Shown: piece by piece, positions 5,876 through 12,544 of the stretch
Layout: every line of letters starts with the position of its first letter
Position numbering within the stretch: position 1 is the stretch's first letter
Assembly: GCA_946885665.1 (NCBI GenBank)
Contig: CAMPGT010000109.1
Span: 1 to 12,544 of the forward strand
DNA: 12,544 nt
Reading direction: 5' to 3'
Origin: an uncultured Chitinophagaceae bacterium
Lineage (GTDB): Bacteria; Bacteroidota; Bacteroidia; Chitinophagales; Chitinophagaceae
Notes under the pieces: generated by a model
Told to the model about the DNA's origin: nothing
Databases searched by the model: none
The model's input: the letters and a program-made list of their open reading frames with translations, nothing else
Made by a program: the position numbers and the translations under genes

Positions 5876-7336
5876 CTACCAACCCTGCAACTGCGCCAGG
5901 TTGGGATTTACGTCGAGCTCAAGCTGTGGAATGGGGAAATACCTGTGGCGTGGCGTGTAACCGAGCGGCGACAATACTGTTTCGGCGAGCCCCCATCGTT
6001 TGAGATCGTCATAACGATGCTGCTCGAATGCGAGTTCCACCCTTCTTTCATGTACAATCGCTTTAAACAGTTCCTCCTTCGAATCCGTTGCGGCAACACC
6101 GAGCGCAGGCATGTTTACCGAGGGACGCTGGCGAACTTTGTTGATGGCATCTCTTGCCTCATCAAACATCGACAATTCATTTGCGGCCTCGGCATACATC
6201 AGCAATACGTCTGCAAACCTGATGAGCGGGAAGTTGGTGCCGCGGGCATTAATAAACAGAACGGGAACCTGTCCTTTCCTGATGTTGTATCCTGTTGGCG
6301 ACCAGCTTTTTTTGTACGCGTCGAGGTTAAGTTGTGATGTGGAAAGCTCGGGAGCGAAAGGCTGCCCTTCGTAATAAAACATCGAATAGTCGAGCCGCGG
6401 ATCGCCCGGCTCAAATTCATCCACGAGGCTCTGTGTAGGAGACACTTCGCTCGAGCCGCCATTGACCTGTGGCCAGTAATGATATTCCCTGTCGTCGCTC
6501 ACATCGGCCGTGGCGCCTGCAGCAGCAGATGCAAACTGAATTTCGAAAATCGACTCCTGGTTGTTCTCAAAATTGCGGTTGATAATGTGGTTAAAATCGT
6601 CCATCAACTTGTACGTCCCCGATGCTATCACTTCTCCAAGGTATTTTTCGGCGTTCACGTAATCTTTCATAAACAGGTACACTTTTCCCAGCAGCGACTT
6701 TGCCGCACCGCTTGTTGCCCTGCCCAGGTCCTTTGCGTCGTAAGACACCGGTAGATCGTTGATCGCGTCGTTGAGGTCCCGGATCATGACGGCCTGTATA
6801 TCCGCAATCGGCGATTTGGCAATGAGGGCATCGTCTGGCTCGGTAAACGGTTCGGTGAACAGGGGAACTTCGCCCCATTCCGTTGTGAGATAAAAATAGT
6901 ATAGCGCTCTCAGGAATTTCGCCTCGCCTACGTACCGTTTTCTCAATGTTTCATCCATCTGTACGTCGGGCACCCGTTGTATCACAATGTTCGACCGGTA
7001 GACGCCTTCATACAGCCCGGAATAAAAAGCCATCAGGTGTGGATCGTCGGCAGAAAATGAAAAGGTGTTGAACACCTGGCCCGAGATCGCGGCGCCCAGT
7101 ATCACATCACCGGAGGGCGGATCGAAAAGTCTAAGCGAAATGTTGTCGCTGCCGAAGAGATTATTTGATGCAAGAGGGATGTAAGCTGCATTGACGGCCG
7201 CAAGCGCCCGGGAGTCCGAATTAATGAACCCTTCTTCGGGCAACCTGTCGGGCGGTACTTTTTCGAGGAAATCTTTGCTGCAACCGGAAGAAAGAACGCC
7301 TGCGAAGAGAATAATTATGATGAGTGTATTTTTCAT
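5876..7336 (-). CDS. SusD/RagB-family outer-membrane lipoprotein
   Basis: The 486-residue product is the surface lipoprotein partner of the SusC-like transporter, forming the lid that captures substrate. Residues 1-18 are a lipoprotein signal with lipobox LSSGC and lipidated Cys19; the following SKDFLEK is typical of exported Bacteroidota lipoproteins. The N-terminal region with FINSDSRALAAVNAAYIPL and the helical YVGEAKFLRALYYFYLTTEW segment (about 135-154) match the SusD-like domain. The C-terminal RagB/SusD part has FADVLLMYAEAANEL, HERRVELAFEQHRYDDLKRW and the closing YFPIPQLELDVNPNL. The gene begins 25 nt after susC in the same direction. The ligand cannot be told from sequence, and no enzyme gene follows. 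Confidence 0.95.
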   Translation of the reverse strand: MKNTLIIIILFAGVLSSGCSKDFLEKVPPDRLPEEGFINSDSRALAAVNAAYIPLASNNLFGSDNISLRLFDPPSGDVILGAAISGQVFNTFSFSADDPHLMAFYSGLYEGVYRSNIVIQRVPDVQMDETLRKRYVGEAKFLRALYYFYLTTEWGEVPLFTEPFTEPDDALIAKSPIADIQAVMIRDLNDAINDLPVSYDAKDLGRATSGAAKSLLGKVYLFMKDYVNAEKYLGEVIASGTYKLMDDFNHIINRNFENNQESIFEIQFASAAAGATADVSDDREYHYWPQVNGGSSEVSPTQSLVDEFEPGDPRLDYSMFYYEGQPFAPELSTSQLNLDAYKKSWSPTGYNIRKGQVPVLFINARGTNFPLIRFADVLLMYAEAANELSMFDEARDAINKVRQRPSVNMPALGVAATDSKEELFKAIVHERRVELAFEQHRYDDLKRWGLAETVLSPLGYTPRHRYFPIPQLELDVNPNLAQLQGW

Positions 7337-7361
7337 GATGATGTGTTTATCTGTTGACGAT

Positions 7362-10300
7362 TTAAAATGTTACCTGCGCCCCGAATTGAATAATTGTGGG
7401 AATGGGTACAGAACCGGTGTCCACGCCAATTTCGAGAGGGTTCATTGAATCGTCGTTATATCCTGATCCACCGAGTGTATCGGGGTTGTAGTTAACATAG
7501 TTGGTAATGGTGATGAGGTTCAGTCCACCTGCATACAACCGTACGCGATCAATTTTCAGGCGATTCGTCACGGACTTACCGAACGTATAGCCGATCTGCA
7601 GATTTTGCAACCTGGCATAGCTTGCGTTGTCAACGAAACGCGTGGAAGGAACGGTATTTAGTCTTGATGCCCGCATTGCCCTCGGCATAGTGGTTGACGT
7701 TCCTTCTCCTTTCCACCTGTTCAGCGTGGTTGTCATCTGTCCATCGGCAGAGTTCATCGCTTCGAGGTACGCGCGCTGTGAATTATACAGTTGTTTTCCC
7801 TGCACACCCTGGAAGTTGAGAGACAGATCGAATGACTTATAATAGAAGTTGGCGGAGAGGCCATAATTAAAATCAGGAAACGGATCACCGATCGTGGTTC
7901 TGTCGTTGGCATCAATTACGTTGTCGCCGTTTATATCCTTAAACCTGATATCACCGGGCGCAACGCCGGGTTGCACGGCATGTTTGTCAATTTCGCCCTG
8001 GTTTTGAAAAATCCCATCGGTCACGTATCCGAAAAAGCTCGACATCGGTTCGCCGGGCATTGTTCGCGTAAACGTGCCATACTGGTAAACGTTTTCAACA
8101 TAGTTGATGATGCTCGGAACACCGCCTAGAGAGGTTACGCGGTTTCTTACGGTTGATAGGTTTGCTGAGATTTGATAGTCGAGACCGTTGGCGGCCACGT
8201 TCTGGTAGGAAAGGAGGAACTCGAATCCAGAATTATGAACGCTCGCCGCATTTTGAAATGCGCCGTTGTCGCGATCAATGCCGGTGGCGCTCGAAATGGG
8301 TGTTCGCAACAAAATGCCGTCGGTGTTTTTTACCCAGTAGTCGGCTGTAAAGGTGAGCCTGTTGTTAAACAGGGCCAGGTCAATACCGAAGTTGGTTTGA
8401 GTGGTAGTTTCCCATTTCAGCGCCGGGTTGCCCAGTGTGAGAACGGCTGCAGCAGAAGCTATTGACTGGGTGGCTCCAAAAATATATTGTGGTGTTGTGG
8501 ATATGGTGGTTTGGCTCTCGTAATTCCCGATTTCCTGGTTGCCCAACTGTCCCCAACTCGCGCGAAGTTTGAGCATGCTGATGGCACCGATGCCCTGCAT
8601 GAATTTTTCGCGATCGACGTTCCATCCCAATGCAAAGGATGGAAAATTACCGTATTTGTTTTCCTTTCCGAACCTTGATGATCCATCGCGGCGGATGGTG
8701 GCCGTTACCAGGTATTTTTTGAACAGTGTGATATTTGCTCTTCCCAGATAGGACCGGAGCGCCCATTCCGCGTCGTTTCCACCGATTACTGATGGACCCG
8801 TGCCTGCATCGAACACCTGGATGTCGTTACTCGGAAAGTCCTGTTTGGATCCCGACATTGTGCTGAAGTATGCGTTCTGTTGCGTGTAACCGGCCAGTAG
8901 ATTAATGGCGTAATCGTTATGGAATTCCTTGCTGTAAGTGAGCGTATTTTCCATCAGGTATTCGTCGGCAGTATTTCTGGATTGCGAAAGGCTTTGCCGC
9001 AGGTTCGAGCGATTGTCCATTTCGAAAATGCCGATGTAAGTTTTTCCCGAGTTGAGCGCATGGGTTAAGCCGAGGTTTAATTTATATTTCAAGCCGGGGA
9101 TGATGGTGTATTCGGCGTACACGCCACCGAGTATGTTGTTGTCGGTGGTGTAGTGCCTGTTGTTGTCGCGCCGTCCAACGATATTGTCGCGGTTGTTGAT
9201 GCCGGTTTCTGCCTGGTTCGGACCCGCATAGCCGCCAAGATTTTCCGGCCTGTAGATGCGCATGGTAGGGGATGCGCCCAGCAGATATGCAAGATCGAGG
9301 TTGTTGCCATAGCCCAAATTCAGTCCCAACGATCTTACAAGGTTCAGCGATTCTCCGATTACCAGCCTTTTGCCGATATTGAACTGGCTGTTCACCCTGA
9401 ACGAATATCTTTTCAGTGAGCTGAACACCATGCTTCCTTCCTGGTTGAGATACCCGCCCGATACGGAATATTTTGCGTTCTCGCTGCCTCCCGAAACGGA
9501 AAGGGAATTATCCTGCATCATGGAATTAGGAAACGCTGCCTTTTGCCAGTCGGTATTTGTCTTCAGGTTTTCCGGGTCGTTGAAGGCTGGTTGTGGTGCA
9601 AATCCGCCGTTCTTATCGGCTTCGTTGACCAGCTCTGCAAGTTGTGTTGAATTGAGCATGGGGATGAGGCGGTGAACCGATTGAATACCGTAGTATCCCG
9701 AGTAAGACAGTTTTGGCTTTCCGGCTACCCCTTTTTTTGTGGTAATTAAGATCACACCATTAGCCGCCCGTGATCCATATATTGCTGCCGCCGATGCATC
9801 TTTCAAAACGCTTATCGTCGCAATGTCGTTCGGGTTGATGGTGTTGATATCTGCACTGCTCAGCGGAACGCCGTCGATGATGTAAAGTGGCCCGCTGTTG
9901 CCGAAGGTGCCCATGCCCCTGATGCGTACCTGTACTTTTGCGCCGGGTTCACCTGAGGTGGATGTAAATTCAACTCCGGGTATTTTTCCCTGCAATGCCT
10001 GGTTGGTGTTCGAATAGGCCTGGCCGTTAAAGTCTTTGGCGCTCACAGTAGCTACGGCGCCCGTCAGGTCGCTCTTCTTTTGTGTTCCATAACCGATCAC
10101 CACCACCTGGTCTATCAAGGCTGCTGAATCTTTCATCTTGATCATCAATGAAAGCGTAACATCGTTTTTGATCATGTACCCTGATAATGTTTGTTCTTCG
10201 TGTCCGATGGCCGAAAATGCGAAGCTGTACGGGCCACCCGCGGGAATGCGCGAAAAAGTAAACACACCTGCACTGTCTGTGCTGGTGCCCGAAATGAAAT

Positions 10301-10478
10301 TGGTGCTCGTGTTCCTGATGACGACCGAGGCGCCTGCAATGGGCTGGTTGTTCTCATCAGACACAAACCCCCTCACGAGACTGGTTTGTACCTGGGCATG
10401 GGCCAGGGCGCCGGAAAATAGAAGTAACACGAATAAAAAATAACTCTCCGCTCCTTGCTTGAAAAGCTTGATTCGCAT
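7362..10478 (-). CDS. SusC/RagA-family TonB-linked outer-membrane transporter
   Basis: The 1038-residue product is a TonB-dependent outer-membrane channel that imports a ligand held by SusD. A signal peptide (1-28, cut after AHA) is followed at once by a carboxypeptidase-regulatory-like beta-sandwich (about 35-112: VRGFVSDENNQPIAGASVVI). The plug domain (about 124-250) has the SusC hallmark DQVVVIGYGTQKKSDLTGAV, RIRGMGTFGNSGPLYIIDGV (185-204) and VLKDASAAAIYGSRAANGVI. The barrel runs to a C-terminal Phe (FGAQVTF), as outer-membrane assembly requires. There is no N-terminal STN signalling domain, although sigma and anti-sigma genes lie directly upstream. The substrate is unknown; a glycan or peptide is likely from the family. 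Confidence 0.96.
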   Translation of the reverse strand: MRIKLFKQGAESYFLFVLLLFSGALAHAQVQTSLVRGFVSDENNQPIAGASVVIRNTSTNFISGTSTDSAGVFTFSRIPAGGPYSFAFSAIGHEEQTLSGYMIKNDVTLSLMIKMKDSAALIDQVVVIGYGTQKKSDLTGAVATVSAKDFNGQAYSNTNQALQGKIPGVEFTSTSGEPGAKVQVRIRGMGTFGNSGPLYIIDGVPLSSADINTINPNDIATISVLKDASAAAIYGSRAANGVILITTKKGVAGKPKLSYSGYYGIQSVHRLIPMLNSTQLAELVNEADKNGGFAPQPAFNDPENLKTNTDWQKAAFPNSMMQDNSLSVSGGSENAKYSVSGGYLNQEGSMVFSSLKRYSFRVNSQFNIGKRLVIGESLNLVRSLGLNLGYGNNLDLAYLLGASPTMRIYRPENLGGYAGPNQAETGINNRDNIVGRRDNNRHYTTDNNILGGVYAEYTIIPGLKYKLNLGLTHALNSGKTYIGIFEMDNRSNLRQSLSQSRNTADEYLMENTLTYSKEFHNDYAINLLAGYTQQNAYFSTMSGSKQDFPSNDIQVFDAGTGPSVIGGNDAEWALRSYLGRANITLFKKYLVTATIRRDGSSRFGKENKYGNFPSFALGWNVDREKFMQGIGAISMLKLRASWGQLGNQEIGNYESQTTISTTPQYIFGATQSIASAAAVLTLGNPALKWETTTQTNFGIDLALFNNRLTFTADYWVKNTDGILLRTPISSATGIDRDNGAFQNAASVHNSGFEFLLSYQNVAANGLDYQISANLSTVRNRVTSLGGVPSIINYVENVYQYGTFTRTMPGEPMSSFFGYVTDGIFQNQGEIDKHAVQPGVAPGDIRFKDINGDNVIDANDRTTIGDPFPDFNYGLSANFYYKSFDLSLNFQGVQGKQLYNSQRAYLEAMNSADGQMTTTLNRWKGEGTSTTMPRAMRASRLNTVPSTRFVDNASYARLQNLQIGYTFGKSVTNRLKIDRVRLYAGGLNLITITNYVNYNPDTLGGSGYNDDSMNPLEIGVDTGSVPIPTIIQFGAQVTF

Positions 10479-10511
10479 AGCAGTTGTTTTAGAATGATCA
10501 ATTCAATGACA

Positions 10512-10540
10512 GGCTGTTTCGAACAGCCGGATTCAGTTCG
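10512..10540 (-). promoter_or_regulatory. Hairpin in the susC leader
   Basis: In the 116-nt spacer between the anti-sigma gene and susC, GGCTGTT (10512-10518 on the plus strand) pairs with AACAGCC (10522-10528) across a 3-nt loop: a strong 7-bp hairpin 34 nt before the susC start. A second dyad, CGAAC (10520-10524) with GTTCG (10536-10540), overlaps it, so the two exclude each other. No T-run follows on the minus strand. The hairpin may set relative expression of susC against the regulators, as an mRNA 5' end or attenuator. No clear ECF or housekeeping promoter was seen in the spacer. Confidence 0.45.
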
Positions 10541-10594
10541 CTTTTACACACCAGGTTTTAAATAACGGGGGCTTTAGGGAGGTAACGCGAATCA

Positions 10595-11743
10595 TTATCT
10601 GCTGATAATGTATTTGTTGTTGTCGCGTGTCAGTGTCAACTGGTGTAAAACTGATATATGCTTAAGAATATTTTCGATCGAATCTCTTTCGTCAAACCTT
10701 CCGATAAAATACATTTTGTTGATGTCCGTATCCTTATATTTTATTTCAACGTTATAAAGTGCGCCCAGTTGGTCGAAAACCTGCGCGAGCGGCTGGTTGT
10801 TGAACATGACCCATGAACCTTTGAAATCGTCGGGCACGGTAATGGTCTCCGGCTGCCGCTGCTCTTTCTTTCCCATTTTTTCCCTGAACGACCGGATAAA
10901 TGCTGTTCCCGTTTCTTTGTCGTATAGCAGTTCCTGTCCGGGTTCCAGGTAATAATCTTCTTTCAGTTGCTTTACCGCCTCTTCAGTTGATTTGATCAAT
11001 ACTTTTCCCTCATAAAGTTTAACAACGTCAACGCTTGTATTGTCGTAAGCGACCACCGTAAATTTTGTTCCTAAAACGGTGGTTGATATTTCTCCATGGT
11101 AAACGATAAAAGGTTTTGCCCTGTCCTTTGCTACATCGAAATCGGCCTTTCCTTTTAATCGAACACTTCGCAGGCCGCCTGTAAAGTGTTCGCTGTATCT
11201 TAATTCACTGTTTGCGTACAGCATCACTTGCGAACCATCCCCCAATTGTATGGTTCTCGGTGTTCCCGAAAGATTTCTTTCGGTTTTAATTATTAAAGCA
11301 TTCCTCGATCCGGTACTGTCCTTTGCAGGAGGTGTATTGGCTGCCAGATCGGCTTTCGGCAGGGTCCGGTTGGACAGGTAAACGATCGTAGCGAATATAA
11401 TGACCAGCATTGCCGCAACTGCACAAATTTTCCAAAGCTTCGCAAACCGGTTACTGTGTTGAGATGTTTCAATTAGCGCGTCATGCTCATCGTGCGGAAA
11501 ATTCATGATCATTTCGCCGCCCTTTACTACACGTTGGTAGTAGCTCCATTCTTCCTCGATATCAATGCTTCCGGTCAGGTTTCTGGCAGCAGCAAGGTTC
11601 CATGCCGCTTTGACCTGTTCAAAATAATTCCTGTTCTCGTCGCTCTCTTTTATCCATTCGACCAGTTTAAGCTCTTCGTGCTTACTCAATTCATTCAATA
11701 AATACTTCGCAAGTAATTCATCATATTCGCGATGATTTTCCAT
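10595..11743 (-). CDS. FecR-family anti-sigma factor with DUF4974-like C-terminus
   Basis: The 382-residue product should be an inner-membrane anti-sigma regulator that holds the adjacent ECF sigma factor until a signal arrives from the outer membrane. The N-terminal cytoplasmic part (about 1-100) has YLLNELSKHEELKLVEWI. A single membrane helix lies at about 104-124 (WKICAVAAMLVIIFATIVYL). The periplasmic FecR domain (about 155-252) contains IQLGDGSQVMLYANSELRY, the TTVLGTKFTV strand and VDVVKLYEGKVLI. Residues about 311-380 (FNNQPLAQVFDQLGALYNVE to YIISR) match the DUF4974 type common in Bacteroidota FecR proteins. It lies 36 nt after the sigma gene and 116 nt before susC. Confidence 0.93.
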   Translation of the reverse strand: MENHREYDELLAKYLLNELSKHEELKLVEWIKESDENRNYFEQVKAAWNLAAARNLTGSIDIEEEWSYYQRVVKGGEMIMNFPHDEHDALIETSQHSNRFAKLWKICAVAAMLVIIFATIVYLSNRTLPKADLAANTPPAKDSTGSRNALIIKTERNLSGTPRTIQLGDGSQVMLYANSELRYSEHFTGGLRSVRLKGKADFDVAKDRAKPFIVYHGEISTTVLGTKFTVVAYDNTSVDVVKLYEGKVLIKSTEEAVKQLKEDYYLEPGQELLYDKETGTAFIRSFREKMGKKEQRQPETITVPDDFKGSWVMFNNQPLAQVFDQLGALYNVEIKYKDTDINKMYFIGRFDERDSIENILKHISVLHQLTLTRDNNKYIISR

Positions 11744-11779
11744 GTACTTTCCTATTAACGATTAAACTGTTCTTTACCC

Positions 11780-12400
11780 CTACACGCTTACAAATAATAT
11801 TTTTTTGAGCACCAGCAATAGCAGGAGACCCGGTTCAATGCAGTGTTCCAGTTTTTGCCTGAGCTTCGCCAATGCGCGCCCCATTTGTGTTTCCACTGTT
11901 TTCTTTGATATGTCGAGTCGATCGGCGATATCCCTGTAAGACAGTTCCTCGAACCGGCTCATCTCGAATATTTTTTTCATCTGTGGCGGCAACTCCGAAA
12001 TTGCTTTTTGAATGTTGCTTTCCAGCCGGCGCAGATCAATTCGGCTGAAAGCGTTTATTTGATTGTCGTCGGTGCGACGGCTGGCGAGGGAGCTTCTATA
12101 TTTCGATCTTATTTTTTCATGTTTCAGTGCATCGAGGCAATTATTGTGAATAACCTTTTGAAGATAGGAGCTTATCGAGCCCTGCCTTTCAATTGTTTCG
12201 CGGTGTTCCCACAGTTTGATGAATGCCAGGTGCACGGCTTCCCTGGCTTCATCTGTACTGAATCCAAATTTATATTGGCAGTAAAAGCAGTATCGAACGA
12301 AGTTGTTCCTGAAAAAGTCTTCAAATTTTTTTTCATCGCTGATGACATCGTTGCCGAATGGCCATTCGTGACTCTGGCGGGACGTTTCATTGGGTGTCAT
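11780..12400 (-). CDS. ECF RNA polymerase sigma factor (Bacteroidota type)
   Basis: The 206-residue product is an extracytoplasmic-function sigma-70 factor expected to direct transcription of the susC-susD genes. The sigma-2 region lies at about 26-95 (FFRNNFVRYCFYCQYKFG; EAVHLAFIKLWEHRETI; SSYLQKVIHNNCLDALKHEK) and the sigma-4 region at about 130-185 (ISELPPQMKKIFEMSRFEEL, then the helix-turn-helix SYRDIADRLDISKKTVETQM). Residues 191-206 form a hydrophobic tail (GLLLLLVLKKILFVSV). About 25 residues precede sigma-2; the next in-frame Met is inside sigma-4, so this start is needed. The anti-sigma gene follows after 36 nt. The length is near the usual 180-200. Confidence 0.95.
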   Translation of the reverse strand: MTPNETSRQSHEWPFGNDVISDEKKFEDFFRNNFVRYCFYCQYKFGFSTDEAREAVHLAFIKLWEHRETIERQGSISSYLQKVIHNNCLDALKHEKIRSKYRSSLASRRTDDNQINAFSRIDLRRLESNIQKAISELPPQMKKIFEMSRFEELSYRDIADRLDISKKTVETQMGRALAKLRQKLEHCIEPGLLLLLVLKKILFVSV

Positions 12401-12544
12401 ATATTGAATTCTTTTAGCTGCTACTCAAAAACGAGGCATGGGAAAGGCCGGACTAATTTTTCTTTTTGAGGAGACGATGAAATTGAAAATAAGAAAAAAT
12501 CGAACGCTGCGTTTAATTTAATTCGTTCGCAATTTTGTACGAGA
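12401..12544. other. Upstream region of the sigma gene, with a small dyad
   Basis: This 144-nt stretch reaches the window edge and has no coding frame. CGAACG (12501-12506) is complementary to CGTTCG (12524-12529) across a 17-nt A/T-rich loop. On the minus strand the second arm is followed by ATTTTTTC, so it could be a weak terminator for a gene beyond the window, or an operator for the sigma gene. The stem is only 6 bp and the loop is long. No TTTG / TAnnTTTG promoter was found before the sigma gene. Confidence 0.3.

Noticed and set aside
5879..5904. A bidirectional terminator between the convergent MORN-like and susD genes
   Set aside because: CCAACC and GGTTGG form a stem, but it lies within the susD coding end and no T-run follows on either strand.
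5798..6337. A 179-codon plus-strand frame across the end of the MORN-like gene and the 3' part of susD
   Set aside because: It overlaps two better-supported genes and has no recognisable motif.

Overview
The window comes from a Bacteroidota chromosome, most likely the Chitinophagaceae or a close relative. The evidence is a SusC/SusD pair driven by an ECF sigma factor and a FecR-type anti-sigma factor with a DUF4974-like tail, a SusD lipoprotein signal, and the absence of Shine-Dalgarno motifs before nearly every gene (the start codons follow A/T-rich leaders instead). GC content looks balanced, and nothing in base or codon use suggests recent transfer of any gene.

Positions 1-3485 (plus strand) hold the ribosomal alpha operon in its usual order: rpsM (S13), rpsK (S11), rpsD (S4), rpoA (RNA polymerase alpha) and rplQ (L17). 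A terminator-like hairpin lies before rpsM, and a clear intrinsic terminator follows rplQ. The spacers in this operon are unusually long (about 80-120 nt), and each holds an inverted repeat without a T-tract.

Positions 3545-5073 hold carA (carbamoyl-phosphate synthase small subunit) and aroQ (type II 3-dehydroquinate dehydratase), 2 nt apart and probably co-transcribed. A gene for a secreted protein with MORN-like (YwqK-like) repeats follows at 5212-5862.

Positions 5876-12400 (minus strand) hold a nutrient-uptake locus, transcribed as ECF sigma factor, FecR-like anti-sigma factor, SusC-like TonB-dependent transporter, SusD-like lipoprotein. SusC and SusD should form one outer-membrane uptake complex, with the sigma/anti-sigma pair controlling their expression. 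No degradative enzyme is encoded in the visible part, so the substrate is unknown. The locus converges on the MORN-like gene with only 13 nt between the stop codons.

The least ordinary signal is a family of degenerate A/T heptads (consensus AAAAGTT or AAAACTT) found in three intergenic regions: before rpsM, between rpsD and rpoA, and between aroQ and the MORN-like gene. The copies share exact 12- and 17-bp words in opposite orientations. The third forms an element of about 145 bp bounded by 17-bp arms complementary at 16 of 17 positions. These heptads touch the stop codons of upstream genes and lie just before the start codons of downstream genes.
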